A stretch of 64,000 nucleotides of DNA from Streptomyces piniterrae (GTDB lineage: Bacteria; Actinomycetota; Actinomycetes; Streptomycetales; Streptomycetaceae). Both the position numbers and the translations under genes were made by a program. Position 1 is the first letter of the stretch. Each line of letters opens with the position of its first letter. The notes beneath the pieces are model-generated. The model was not told the origin of the DNA, did not search any database, and saw nothing but the letters and a program-made list of their open reading frames with translations. The DNA is taken from contig NZ_SUMB01000002.1 of the NCBI RefSeq assembly GCF_005048155.1, positions 558,001-622,000 of the forward strand, in the 5' to 3' direction. Shown here in pieces: positions 8,261 through 16,875 of the stretch.

Positions 8261-9949
8261 ATGGGGAGTCGCGGCAAGCCGAAGCGGAGCGGCGCGAAGG
8301 TCGCCGTCATCGCCGGGGCGATCGCCGTGACGGTGGGGGCCGGCGGGTACGGCGCGTACAGCCTCATGAGCACGAGCGACACCGCCTCCGGCGAGAACCA
8401 ACCCGCACCGGTGAAGACCGGCCCGCCCAGCGCGGTCGAGGTACGCGCCACCGCGCGGGACTTCCTCGACGCCTGGGCGGCGGGCGAACCGGACCGCGCC
8501 GCGGCTCTGACCGACGACCGTGAGGCCGCAGCGACCGCGCTGACCGGCTACCGGAAGGACGCCCACATCTCAAAGGTGTCTCTGAAGCCGGGCACGCCCA
8601 CTGGCACCACCGTGCCGTTCGGCGTAAGCGCCGAGATCTCGTACGACGGAAAGCGCGCCACCTGGACGTACGGATCCGAACTCGAAGCGGTCCGCGAGAA
8701 GAAGACGGGCAAGGTGCTGGTCGGCTGGCGGCCCACCGTCCTCCATCCGGACCTGCGCGGCGGCGACACCCTCAAGACCGGCAGGGCGCAGGCTCCGCCC
8801 ATCAAGGCCGTGGACCGCAACGGAGCCGGCCTGACAGGGAAGGAACACCCGGCGCTGCGCGAGGTGTTCTCCAGCCTGCGCGAGCGGTACGGGGATAAGG
8901 CCGGCGGGACGGCGGGCGTGGAGCTGTGGATCGCGCGTGCCGACAAAACGGCCGCCGATTCGGGCTCTGGTACGCAAGCTGACGGCAAGGACTCCGAGCG
9001 CCCTGACGAGACCCTCAAGGTGCTCTCCAAAGGCACGCCGGGCACTCTCCGTACGACGCTCGACACAAAGCTCCAGACAGTGACCGAGGAGGCGGTGGGC
9101 AAGCGCTCGAAAGCCGCGGCGGTCGTCCTCGACCCCGCCACGGGCGAGGTCCTCGCTGCCGCCAACTCCCCTGCCGACGGATTCGACATGGCCTTCCAGG
9201 GCTCCTTCGCCCCCGGCTCCACGATGAAGGTCATCTCGTCGGCGCTGCTGATCGACAAGGGGCTCGCGGCCTACGGAGAGCCCCACCCCTGTCCCAAGTA
9301 CGTGACATACGGCGGCTGGAAGTTCCAGAACGACGACAAGTTCGAAATCAAGAACGGCACCTTCGAGCAGAGCTTCGCCCGCTCCTGCAATACCGCCTTC
9401 ATCAGCCAGGCCGAGAAGCTCGACAACGACGAGCTGACCAAGGAGGCGCGAGACGTCTTCGGGATCGGGCTGAGCTGGGTAACCGGCGTGCCAAGTTTCG
9501 ACGGTGCGGTTCCGGTGCAGACCGGTGCCCCGAAGGCCGCCTCGCTGATCGGCCAGGGTGGAGTCCGGATGAACCCACTCACCATGGCGTCGGTCGCGGC
9601 CACCATCCGTTCGGGAGCCTTCCACCAGCCGTACATCGTCGCCCCGTCGGTGGACGACCGGCAGCTCGCCAAGTCGTCCCGCCCGCTGTCCGCGGACACC
9701 GCGAAGCAGCTGCGCTCCCTGATGCGGCTGACCGCGACCTCCGGCACCGCGGCCGAGGCGATGGCGGGGCTGGACGGGAAGATCGGTGCGAAAACCGGAT
9801 CGGCGGAGGTCGACGGGCAGAAGAAGCCCAACGGCTGGTTCACGGCCTACCGGAACGACCTGGCCGCGGCAGCGATCGTCCCCGCAGGCGGGCACGGCGG
9901 ATCTTCGGCGGGCCCGATCGTCGCGCAGATCCTGCGCTCGGCGGACTGA
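8261..9949 (+). CDS. Penicillin-binding protein with MecA_N domain (class B-like transpeptidase)
   Basis: 562 residues. A basic start and one membrane span (about residues 14-32) anchor it outside the membrane. An NTF2-like MecA_N domain follows (about 50-170, VEVRATARDFLDAWAAGE), then a linker and a transpeptidase domain with all three active-site motifs: STMK at 320-323, SCN at 375-377 and KTG at 511-513. It would cross-link peptidoglycan stem peptides. The domain order is that of MecA-like, often low-affinity, PBPs. ATG 8261 has GGAG 8 nt upstream; the longer frame back to 6965 runs through dead IS sequence and is rejected. It stands alone, with a hairpin terminator about 50 bp after the stop. 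Confidence 0.92.
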   Translation: MGSRGKPKRSGAKVAVIAGAIAVTVGAGGYGAYSLMSTSDTASGENQPAPVKTGPPSAVEVRATARDFLDAWAAGEPDRAAALTDDREAAATALTGYRKDAHISKVSLKPGTPTGTTVPFGVSAEISYDGKRATWTYGSELEAVREKKTGKVLVGWRPTVLHPDLRGGDTLKTGRAQAPPIKAVDRNGAGLTGKEHPALREVFSSLRERYGDKAGGTAGVELWIARADKTAADSGSGTQADGKDSERPDETLKVLSKGTPGTLRTTLDTKLQTVTEEAVGKRSKAAAVVLDPATGEVLAAANSPADGFDMAFQGSFAPGSTMKVISSALLIDKGLAAYGEPHPCPKYVTYGGWKFQNDDKFEIKNGTFEQSFARSCNTAFISQAEKLDNDELTKEARDVFGIGLSWVTGVPSFDGAVPVQTGAPKAASLIGQGGVRMNPLTMASVAATIRSGAFHQPYIVAPSVDDRQLAKSSRPLSADTAKQLRSLMRLTATSGTAAEAMAGLDGKIGAKTGSAEVDGQKKPNGWFTAYRNDLAAAAIVPAGGHGGSSAGPIVAQILRSAD

Positions 9950-10000
9950 GCTGCGGTAGGCGAGCTAGGGAGCTCACAGGTATGCGAGACGTCGCGGCAA

Positions 10001-10026
10001 CGCCGACCTGATATCCCGGGTCGGCG
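10001..10026 (+). terminator. Hairpin terminator after the PBP gene
   Basis: CGCCGACC (10001-10008) pairs perfectly with GGTCGGCG (10019-10026) across a 10-nt loop, 51 bp after the PBP stop. No U-run follows, which is normal for Streptomyces terminators. Confidence 0.6.
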
Positions 10027-10201
10027 CTCGCAGCCGCGGTTGAACCAAGCAGCTCCGGTGCCTGTCGGGGCGACGGGTCGGTCAGAGCCCGCTTACGGAA
10101 CCTCGTCGGTCTCCATCGCCTTCAAGCGGCTACCAGGATCCTGGTGCGAGAAGGATGTGATGGGCCGTCAAAGGAGATGGGCGTCCCGCCACAGGCTTTG
10201 G

Positions 10202-11125
10202 CTAGCAGAACCAGCCTCGGAAGGACTCCTCGCCCTCCTCCTCCGCGTTGGAGTTCCGCCGCGCCACCACCGCCAGCAACCGCTCGACCGAGCGCTGCCA
10301 TGCAGCGGCACGTGTCGGTTCTCCCGCCTGCGCCCACGACGGGACGAAACGCTTGCGCCGCCGCGGCTGGTACGGAGGGCGGTCGGGGGCGTCGGCCGCC
10401 GCGCCGAAGAAGTCCCCGCCCTTGCGCTTGAAGCCGTCCGTGCCCCACGCCTGGCTCTGGCGCTGCTCGGCCGACGCCTTCCGCAGGTGCGGAATGTGCT
10501 TGGCGCAGTGGATGTACGCCTCCTCAACCGTGATCTCGACCCACAGCTGGGCTCGGCGCCCAGGCACGGGGTCGACCGGCAGCTCGCGCTGGGCGCGGCG
10601 CATCTCCTCGTCGGAAACGATCCGGGCCCGCCCGTTGACGTGCAGGCCGATCCGGTCCTTCAGGAAGTCGATCATCAGGATGCCGACGTGGGGGTTCTCC
10701 TCGATGTTGCCGAGGCTGGCGAGCACGCCGTTGCCCCGGTACTCGGGGTAGACCAGCGTCCTGTCGTCGAGAACCTGGAGGAATCCGGGCGGACCGGCCC
10801 GGAAGGTGTTGTCGCACTCACCGTGCCGGTCGGAGGTGGCCAGGAAGCACATCTCCTGGCGCGCCACGAAGTCCCGCATCCTGGTGTTGAGCCGGTCCAG
10901 GACCTGCTCGTCGTAGAACTTGTCCGCGCGTGCGTTGGTGCCCATGCGCTCCTGGAGTTCGTGCTCCCCATCGCTGCCGGGTCGGATCCGGCAGCCTGCA
11001 TCGGGCATGGGATCCACCGTGGGCATCCGGCCTGCCGTGGACATCTGGTCCGGCACTCCCACCTGGTCCGCCCTGAGCTCCGCTGGAACGCCACTGGCTG
11101 TCTCGGCGTTCACTTGTATGTTCAC
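10202..11125 (-). CDS. Pyridoxamine-phosphate-oxidase-fold flavoprotein
   Basis: 307 residues. A split-barrel FMN-binding fold is suggested by RMRDFVARQEMCFLATSD, GPPGFLQVLDDRTLVYPEY, NGVLASLGNIEENPHVGILMI and LHVNGRARIVSDEE, the order of the PNPOx-like superfamily. The first 85 residues and the C-terminal 90 (basic, RRRKRF) lie outside the fold. The GTG at 11125 is favoured by GGAGGAGA about 8 nt upstream. In other actinobacteria such proteins sit beside flavohaemoglobin or nitroreductase genes; here a broken flavohaemoglobin lies immediately upstream on the same strand, so the two probably once formed a unit handling nitric oxide or flavin redox chemistry. The reaction is not known. Confidence 0.8.
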   Translation of the reverse strand: MNIQVNAETASGVPAELRADQVGVPDQMSTAGRMPTVDPMPDAGCRIRPGSDGEHELQERMGTNARADKFYDEQVLDRLNTRMRDFVARQEMCFLATSDRHGECDNTFRAGPPGFLQVLDDRTLVYPEYRGNGVLASLGNIEENPHVGILMIDFLKDRIGLHVNGRARIVSDEEMRRAQRELPVDPVPGRRAQLWVEITVEEAYIHCAKHIPHLRKASAEQRQSQAWGTDGFKRKGGDFFGAAADAPDRPPYQPRRRKRFVPSWAQAGEPTRAAAWQRSVERLLAVVARRNSNAEEEGEESFRGWFC

Positions 11126-11249
11126 GTCCGCATCTCCTCCGTTCCCTAATCCCGTGCCGCGACGGGGCTCTTCGAGGGAGTCGTGCCGCATGCGGTGGGC
11201 CGGTACGCCGATCTCCACCAGAGTGTCGACGCCACTGCGGATCTGGCCG

Positions 11250-11922
11250 GGCGGAGACAGTGACAGTCGCGACGTCGGGGGTGCGCAGCTCGTGGGAGAC
11301 GGCCTAGGCGTGCCACCAGGCTGGCGCGTGCCGCCCGTCTTCGGCGGCCGTGTCGATCACGATCTGCGAGATCGCGGTGTACGCCTGCTCCCAGGCGACC
11401 TCGGTCTCCTCGCTCCAGGTGTTCGTCGCGTAGCGGTTGAGGACGCCGATGAAGCACTCGCCGACGGCCGGGTAGTGCGCGGGCTGGGTCCCCTACTTGC
11501 CGTGGCCGCGACCGAGGTTGGTGAGGTACTCGGTCAGGACGCCGGCGTCGTCGGCGTGTTCGGTCGCTGTGACCAGCGCCTTGAAGAGGCAGTGGCGTTG
11601 AGCATCCATGGCGGCTGGTAACAAGTCCCCGCGTCTCGGGATGATGCTCGAACAGCATCGCGTAGAAGTGCGAGGTCACCTTGCCGGCGATCGGCTCGAT
11701 CCCTGCCATGGTGCGGCGGATCAGGACCGCGTCCGGCGACGCGCCGGCGGCTTTGAGGCTGCCCTCGGCACGAGCCTGCCCCCGGGACCCGGAATCGTGC
11801 GGGGGCTCCGCTGCGGCGGCCGACGCGGGCGTCTTGCGCGGCCTCGGAGCGAACAACTCCCCACCGCCATTGCTCATCTCGGTGATGCCGCTGCCGGCGG
11901 ACCTGGTGGTCGGAGCGTCCAT
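11250..11922 (-). pseudogene. Flavohaemoglobin (Hmp-like) pseudogene
   Basis: The ATG at 11922, with GGGAGG beside it, opens a frame that reads IRRTMAGIEPIAGKVTSHFY and AMLFEHHPETRGL, the start of the globin domain of flavohaemoglobins. After about 11620 the match moves to another frame (MDAQRHCLFKALVTATEHAD, GVLTEYLTNLGRGHGK), meets an in-frame stop, resumes as GTQPAHYPAVGECFIGVLNR, and ends with VSHELRTPDVATVTV, the first strand of the FAD-binding domain. The rest of the reductase half is absent. At least one frameshift, one nonsense codon and a 3' deletion mean no functional nitric oxide dioxygenase can be made. Confidence 0.8.
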
Positions 11923-12098
11923 GGCCTCCCTCACCTCGAACGTCACCGTGCCACCCCGAACTATCCCTTCGGACAATGCCAAGAGTTCGGGTACGGACGC
12001 CTCGCCCTCAGTAGGCGGGCAATCCGGCTTTGGGACAACTGCCACCCCCGGCCGGACCAAGCTCGACCATACCCGACCAAGGGCAATTCACAAGCTCG

Positions 12099-12110
12099 GC
12101 TCTTAAGAGC
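12099..12110. repeat. 12-bp palindrome
   Basis: GCTCTTAAGAGC is perfectly self-complementary. It lies in the AT-richer gap upstream of the flavohaemoglobin remnant and may be an old operator; nothing nearby identifies a binder. Confidence 0.4.
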
Positions 12111-12400
12111 ATCCGAAAGGCCGAGAATTTCCCGCATTTCCACGAGCAACGGACGGCTGCCATTCACGTACATCCACCGCACATATCCGTTACGACACGC
12201 ACACGCAATGGACACAATATCTGCGCCGACAACTTCGTCACCGACAGAGATTCGCTACTCGTTGCACGCCTCGACTGACGGCACTGCCGAATCGTGCGAC
12301 TACGGCCATTCTGTACATGGGTGCACCCATAGGACTCGCAAACGCACCTGAGCCCTATGGGTAGTTAACAGTGCTCGTATCTCTTCGTTTCTTCGCAGCC
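12111..12400. other. Non-coding gap with inverted repeats
   Basis: No gene is recognised. The AT content is visibly higher than in the neighbours. Two nested inverted repeats occupy 12317-12361 and are listed separately. Confidence 0.5.
12317..12361. repeat. Nested inverted repeats (14-bp palindrome plus 9-bp stem)
   Basis: ATGGGTGCACCCAT (12317-12330) is a perfect palindrome. ACCCATAGG (12325-12333) also pairs perfectly with CCTATGGGT (12353-12361). The two foldings are mutually exclusive, so the segment could be a terminator or an operator. It stands just before a short secreted-protein remnant. Confidence 0.5.
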
Positions 12401-12544
12401 ATGCCTCTATCGTTCAGCGTGGAGAAGGCGGAGACCAATGGCAGCGGAGCCGTGCAGCCGGGGAACGTCACGGTCGAGGTCACGGACGACGCCTGCAAGC
12501 TGGGCAGGGTCGGTGAGGGGGCACGCGTGGCAAGTTCACCGTGA
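12401..12544 (+). pseudogene. Remnant of a secreted or cell-surface protein
   Basis: 47-codon frame with SVEKAETNGSGAVQPGNVTV and EVTDDACKLG. The even spacing of Thr/Val/Asn looks like beta-strands of a secreted Streptomyces protein. The adjacent frame continues plausibly as GKFTVNAKRHGWRLSTY, suggesting a frameshift near 12530. No family is named with confidence and neither piece is likely to be functional. Confidence 0.35.
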
Positions 12545-12840
12545 ACGCGAAGCGGCATGGATGGCGCCTCTCCACGTACCGGTCCCCGGCGACCGGGAGG
12601 CTCCAACCGCCGAGCTCCGGCTTCGGCGAAGCGCATGGCGCACCGATACCGAGAAGTAGATGCCGGACGCGGGCGGGGGCTGGGCCGGGGGGGCTCCATC
12701 CCCGCCCGCGTCGCGCACGGATCCTGTAGCCGGGGGGACCTTGGATCCGTCGTGTGCCGACGAATCAATTCGGCACGCTCAGTTCTGCGCCGTCGGCGGA
12801 TCAAATGTCACACCCGCAGGCCGAGCGAATGGCGGAATTG
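12545..12840. other. Non-coding gap
   Basis: No frame with recognisable protein content. A GC-rich stretch near 12660-12730 gives only low-complexity frames. Confidence 0.4.
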
Positions 12841-12886
12841 TCGTACGCGCACACATCGGCGAGAGACACCCCTGCTGTGACCGCAT

Positions 12887-13073
12887 AGGGGTCGCCGCAC
12901 ACACGCTCTTCGTCGAGTTTGTGGAAGGCGTGGCCGACACGCTGGCCTGATGGTCACAGGGCATCTTCACCATGGGCACAGAGAGCGTTCGCGTCCTACT
13001 CAATTACGGTCTGCCGGCCGTGATCTATCTGCCGGTCGGACACGAAATAGCCGCATGGATACGCCGCCTCTGA
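12887..13073 (+). pseudogene. Broken copy of the NYALPALIYL two-helix membrane protein
   Basis: One frame reads HTLFVEFVEGVADTLA, a TGA, then WSQGIFTMGTESVRVLLNYG and LPAVIYLPVGHEIAAWIRRL before its terminal TGA. It aligns residue for residue with the C-terminal half of the intact protein at 17460-17996 (VFVDFVHGVADWLAGWSQDI, then MDTEGLRVFFNYALPALIYL). The internal TGA sits exactly where the intact copy has Gly (GGA-type codon), a one-base nonsense change. The N-terminal half is missing. A third, short copy lies at 15308-15508. Confidence 0.75.
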
Positions 13074-13360
13074 CCCTGTTGCCGCCAATCCAGACCTGTG
13101 AAGAAACGAAGTCGGCTCAGCAACCGGTCTGAAACCGGGCTACTTTCACACACTCCAGAAGAATGTGGGCGATGGTGCAGCTGACGGACGTGGACCGACG
13201 CGGCTTGACTGCGCTCTCCTGGTCGAACGTCAACTCGTACGGGCACCGTCCGCTCGACGTGGGCCAGCGCCTCGAACTCTGTGTCTCCGCCACCGTGCCC
13301 GGACCACGCCACGTGGCCCACGCCAGCAGCCTGCCGAGAACAACGTCCTGAGGATCAGCG
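13074..13360. other. Non-coding gap
   Basis: Nothing recognisable on either strand. Confidence 0.4.
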
Positions 13361-13472
13361 CCCATACCTACCCAGCGCGCAAGTGGGGCTGCGGATGAGC
13401 TGGGTATCGGCGTCGATGACGGCCTGGTGGTTGCTGGAGTACCGATAGGTCAACGACAGATGAAACTGGACA
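13361..13472 (-). pseudogene. Transposase fragment (IS5-like)
   Basis: The minus strand reads HLSLTYRYSSNHQAVIDADT and QLI, similar to the central segment of IS5-group transposases in which a His-rich loop is followed by a V-I-D-A-D strand carrying a catalytic Asp. Both flanks are lost and a stop follows after 15 unrelated residues. The family assignment is tentative. Confidence 0.45.
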
Positions 13473-13538
13473 GCACTCAACGAACCTGCGCAATTCCATG
13501 TCAGAGTTGGACTGCGCAGATTCACCGACCGACGACAC

Positions 13539-13877
13539 TCACCTCGACGAGTCGGTTGGTGGATACCAGCCAGGCCACACTGCGGTAGGGAACTGGGGTG
13601 CGCGCCGTCTACGGGCTTCGAGCACGAGGGACGTGACTCCCGAGACGAGCGTCGCGGTGAACGACAGCATCACGATGACCGGCCGCCAGATGTTGGAGGC
13701 CCCCACCACGACCAGCCACATCGCTGCCGAACCCGTCGCCAAGACCAGCAGCAAGGGGACCCTGACGCTGCGTGACAGCCTGCCGCTCACCGCGACGAAT
13801 GCGTATCCCAGGATCGCGCCTGGCGTTACAGCCACGGCCAGACCCAAAGCCATAAAGGCAAGGAAGGCGATGATCAC
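13539..13877 (-). CDS. Small integral membrane protein of unknown function
   Basis: 112 residues with three hydrophobic spans (IIAFLAFMALGLAVAVTPGA; ILGYAFVAVSG; VPLLLVLATGSAAMWLVVVG and the following IWRPVIVMLSFTATLVSGV). The C-terminal tail is short and Arg-rich. The GTG at 13877 is preferred because CGGAGG stands 7 nt before it; the frame extends to 13964 but the additional residues are not membrane-protein-like. No family is recognised. It is isolated among gene remnants, so whether it is expressed is open. Confidence 0.55.
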   Translation of the reverse strand: MIIAFLAFMALGLAVAVTPGAILGYAFVAVSGRLSRSVRVPLLLVLATGSAAMWLVVVGASNIWRPVIVMLSFTATLVSGVTSLVLEARRRRAPQFPTAVWPGWYPPTDSSR

Positions 13878-14109
13878 GTTCTGACCTCCGGATTCATGAC
13901 AACCGGTCATAAGGGCAGGCAGACCCGCATTCCCCGCTGCTCCGGCAGGTTTACACGCCGACAATACGACGGCGCCCGACGGGTACGCCCAGCAGGCCCC
14001 GGGCCGTCCACTGGTCGGCGCTCACCGCAGCGACTTAACGTTCTGGGGCGCGCCGGCTCGGCAGCCTCGCCGCTCCCGGGAAGTACCGCAAGTGGCGTGG
14101 GGGCCGGGG

Positions 14110-14178
14110 CCCCCCCGCCCCCCCCCCCCCCCCCCCCGGGGGGGGGGGGGGGCGGGCCCCCCCCCCCCCCCCCCCCCC
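14110..14178. repeat. C20/G15/C22 homopolymer tract
   Basis: After seven C (14110-14116) and one G come 20 C (14118-14137), 15 G (14138-14152), CGGG, and 22 C (14157-14178). The C20-G15 junction can fold into an uninterrupted hairpin and the G15 can pair with either C run. It lies 16 bp beyond the stop of the minus-strand secreted-protein gene, where a terminator would be expected. Homopolymers this long are very unusual in Streptomyces, so part of the tract may be a sequencing or assembly artefact around a real GC hairpin. Confidence 0.9.
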
Positions 14179-14194
14179 ACGACTGCTGGGGGCG

Positions 14195-14971
14195 CTACTG
14201 CACGTCGACGTAGTCGCCGGTCGCCTTGACGGCCGGAGTGGTCGAGGTGCCGGCGAAGTTCCAGCGCCAGTAGCCGTCTGCGGACGCGGTGGCCGTGGCC
14301 TTCACGTCACCGGTGCTGGAGGTGTTCACCGTCTGGAGGGTTGTGTAGGTGCTGGTGCCCGCCTTGCGGAACTGGAGCTTGACCGGCTGGGCGGTGTAGC
14401 CCGCGTAGGTGTCGGTGTCCCAGTTGGCCCGGGTGAGCCTGCCGGTGACCGTGAGGGGCTTGCCGGCGGCTATCGGCTCCGGGCTCGCGTTGACGGTCAG
14501 CTTGGAGAAGCGCTGGAGTCGGACGGTGGTGTAGGCGTCCCGCACCGCCCGGCTGTCGTCATTCGCCCACACCTCGACGCCGACCTTCCAGGTTCCGGCG
14601 TCGGCGTTGGTGAGCCACCAGTCCGGTTCGAAGGTGAAGGTCTTCGAGCAGGTGGAGGTGGTCGCTGAGGAGGCGACGCAATCCGCCGGGGTGGTGTCCT
14701 CGTTCGGCTTGATGTAGCCGTCGGGGTTGTCGGGGTCGGTGCCGCGCCAGAGGTGGAAGTCGGCGTCCCAGATACCCGACGGGTCGGTGGCGGTCACAGA
14801 GACCGTGATTGTCTTGTCGGCGAGGCCGATCGCGATGTCTTTGCCGCCGTTGACGGTGACATTGGCGATCTGGATGTCGCCGACGGTCTCGTCCGCGTAC
14901 GCGGCAGGGGCGGTGGATCCGCCCAGCGCGGTGGCAGCGGCGAGTACAGCGAAGATTGCGCGCTTGCGCAT
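14195..14971 (-). CDS. Secreted protein with Ig-like beta domains
   Basis: 258 residues. A classical signal peptide (MRKRAIFAVLAAATALGG, cleavage after AAYA) is followed by a beta-rich mature protein: IQIANVTVNGGKDIAIGL and TITVSVTATDPSGIWDADFH, a Cys pair region (ADCVASSATTSTCSKTFTF), and a C-terminal module (LTVNASPEPIAAGKPLTVTG, YAGYTAQPVKLQFRKAG, GDVKATATASADGYWRWNF) typical of Ig-like repeats in Streptomyces extracellular proteins sometimes annotated as calcium-binding. ATG 14971 has GGGGAG upstream. It has no obvious operon partner. The homopolymer tract immediately follows the stop. Confidence 0.8.
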   Translation of the reverse strand: MRKRAIFAVLAAATALGGSTAPAAYADETVGDIQIANVTVNGGKDIAIGLADKTITVSVTATDPSGIWDADFHLWRGTDPDNPDGYIKPNEDTTPADCVASSATTSTCSKTFTFEPDWWLTNADAGTWKVGVEVWANDDSRAVRDAYTTVRLQRFSKLTVNASPEPIAAGKPLTVTGRLTRANWDTDTYAGYTAQPVKLQFRKAGTSTYTTLQTVNTSSTGDVKATATASADGYWRWNFAGTSTTPAVKATGDYVDVQ

Positions 14972-15307
14972 GAATCTCCCCACAATGTGAAGACGCCCGC
15001 CGGATGCATGACACGGCAGGCGAAGGAGCGGCCAACTGTAAGCAGTCGAACGTTTTTTCACAACGGCCGTCGATCACACCGATGCCATCAGCGCACCCGC
15101 CCGACAGCAGCATTGCCTACGAGGAGTGCCGCTACGCCAGCCCAGACGGGCACCATCCGCCATGTTGAGCGGCGCACCGGCAACACCGTGATAGCCCGGC
15201 CCCGGAGTCGGTCACGCCGCGACCGCCTGAGGGACCCAGGCGGCTGCTGGGGAACGGGGCGCCGAGCAGGTAACCGAGCTGCGCCGCGACCCGGCATCCG
15301 TGCTGGG
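14972..15307. other. Non-coding gap
   Basis: Carries the upstream region of the secreted-protein gene. No other gene is recognised. Confidence 0.4.
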
Positions 15308-15508
15308 TCAGAGGCGGCGTACCCGCCCGGCGATCAGGTGTCCGGCCAGCAGATAGATCGCGGCAGGCAGGCCGTAATTGAGGACGACGCGCAGCCTTTC
15401 GGTGTCCATGGTGAAGATGTCCCGCGCCCACCAGGCGAGCCAGTCCGCCACGCCCCAGGGCCGCCCGCTTTGCGGCGGTGCCGGCACGACTGCCGCTGTA
15501 CTGATCAT
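15308..15508 (-). pseudogene. Second, truncated copy of the NYALPALIYL membrane protein
   Basis: 66-codon frame ending GVADWLAWWARDIFTMDTER, LRVVLNYGLPAAIYLLAGHL and RVRRL. It matches the C-terminal half of the intact protein at 17460-17996, while the Pro-rich N-terminus and first membrane span are gone, replaced by an unrelated 17-residue start. Either a 3' gene fragment or a very short paralogue; a fragment is more likely because the family needs two spans. Confidence 0.65.
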
Positions 15509-15859
15509 CTGCGGGTAGGGATTCGCGTCTGTGACTCATGGGAGTCGCAATCTGACGTACGGAGCACCTCGACAGCGGGGAAAGCGAGCACGGCCAGGGT
15601 GGCCACCCCCCACAGGAGTCACCCCGGCCGTGATCACGTACGGGGCGACTGTGCGCGCCCGTATGCAGTTCTGCGCCGCAGCGTGCTGTCGCGTTACCCG
15701 ACGAAGCGATACGTCCCATGTGCGCAGACACATGCGCACTCCCAGACGCTTGGTCGTGCGGGTGTGACAAACGATCAACCGGTGGCGCAGTAGAAGTAGC
15801 CGACTGGTCATCGGCTCAGCGGACCCGAGGGCTCCCCCCGTGCCCGGCGGGTCCGCCAC
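15509..15859. other. Non-coding gap
   Basis: No convincing gene; the minus strand near 15590 has a hydrophobic frame (VATLAVLAFPAVEVLR) that could be the lost upstream part of the truncated membrane-protein copy. Confidence 0.35.
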
Positions 15860-15905
15860 CCGGCGAGGGCGGCGCCACCCACCTCTGTGGCCCCGCCCTC
15901 GCCGG
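15860..15905 (-). terminator. Strong hairpin after the LCP gene
   Basis: CCGGCGAGGGCGG (15860-15872) pairs perfectly with CCGCCCTCGCCGG (15893-15905), a 13-bp GC stem with a 20-nt loop, about 30 bp past the minus-strand stop at 15935. Confidence 0.7.
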
Positions 15906-15934
15906 CCCCCGCCCACCGGCTGGATCGGTGTCGG

Positions 15935-16875
15935 TCACCTGTCGCTGGTGCCCGCGCTCATGACCGGGTAGAGCGTGAACGGGTTGGGGAGGGTGCCAGG
16001 CGTGGCCACCTGGCTCGCGAGCGTCGAGAGGAACCTCTGCTGGTTCTTGGCGCGGTCCAGGTCGCTGCCGACGAAGGCGTGCTGGGTACGGACGTACGCG
16101 AGCGCCTGGGCGCCGTCGAGGGTCTGTGTGCCGGCCTTGAAGTCGGCGCCTGACCACTTGTCCGTGAAGCCCTTGTCGAGGTTCATCTCGACGCCGCCCA
16201 TGGCGTCGACGATGTCGGCGAAGCCGGTGAAGCCGATCTCGGCGTAGTGGTCGATGTGCAGCCCAGTGTCGTACTCGACCGTGCGGACCAGCAGCTGCGG
16301 ACCGTCGAAGGCGTAGGAGGCGTTGAGCTTGTTCGCGCCCATCGCGGGCCTGATCTTGCCGGACTCGGAACCGCGGAACTGTGGGATGGTCACGTTCGAG
16401 TCGCGCGGCAGGGAGATCAGCGTCGGGCCGTTGGAGCCGACGTGCAGGATCATCATCGAGTCGGTCCGCTGACCCGCCTCCGCGCTGCCGCCGGTGTGCA
16501 GGCTCTTGCGCCGGGCCGCCGACATGCCCTTGCGGCTGTCCGAGCCGACGATCAGGTAGTTGGTGCCCTCGCCCTCGGCCGGGCGGTCGATGACCTTGCC
16601 GAGGTCGACCTCCTTGCGCAGGTTGGAGTCGCCCAGAGGTACGTGCCGGCCAATACCACGAGCAGGAGGACGAGGACGGATATCAGAATCCGCTTGACCT
16701 TGCCGCCCCGGCGCGGGGACGGCCCGGCTTCGTACGGCCCGCCGCCTCCCGGCAGGTGCGGCGCTGAGTGGCGCTGGCCGGGAAGGACACGGGCGAAATT
16801 CGGATGAGGCGCGGCATTTCCGCGCTCATGCCGGTCCTGAAAGTCGGCGTACCTGCCGTCGGGCCTCTGATTCAT
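15935..16875 (-). pseudogene. LytR-CpsA-Psr (LCP) family protein, frameshifted
   Basis: LCP enzymes attach teichoic acids or other glycopolymers to peptidoglycan. From ATG 16875 the frame gives a Pro-rich cytoplasmic segment, a membrane span (ILISVLVLLLVVLAGTYLW) and then shifts near 16630. The next frame resumes with GTNYLIVGSDSRKG, SMMILHVGSNGPTLISLPRD, MGGVEMNLDKGF and YVRTQHAFVGSDLDRAKNQQ, which carry the conserved Arg/Asp residues of the LCP active site. Adding one G at 16625-16634 restores a continuous protein (WADSNLRKEVDLGKVIDRP). The C-terminus also ends early (YPVMSAGTSDR). One-base loss or a sequencing error both fit. Confidence 0.85.

Noticed and set aside
13896..14213. Small protein with poly-Pro and poly-Gly runs
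   Set aside because: It is a translation of the C/G homopolymer tract without start signals.
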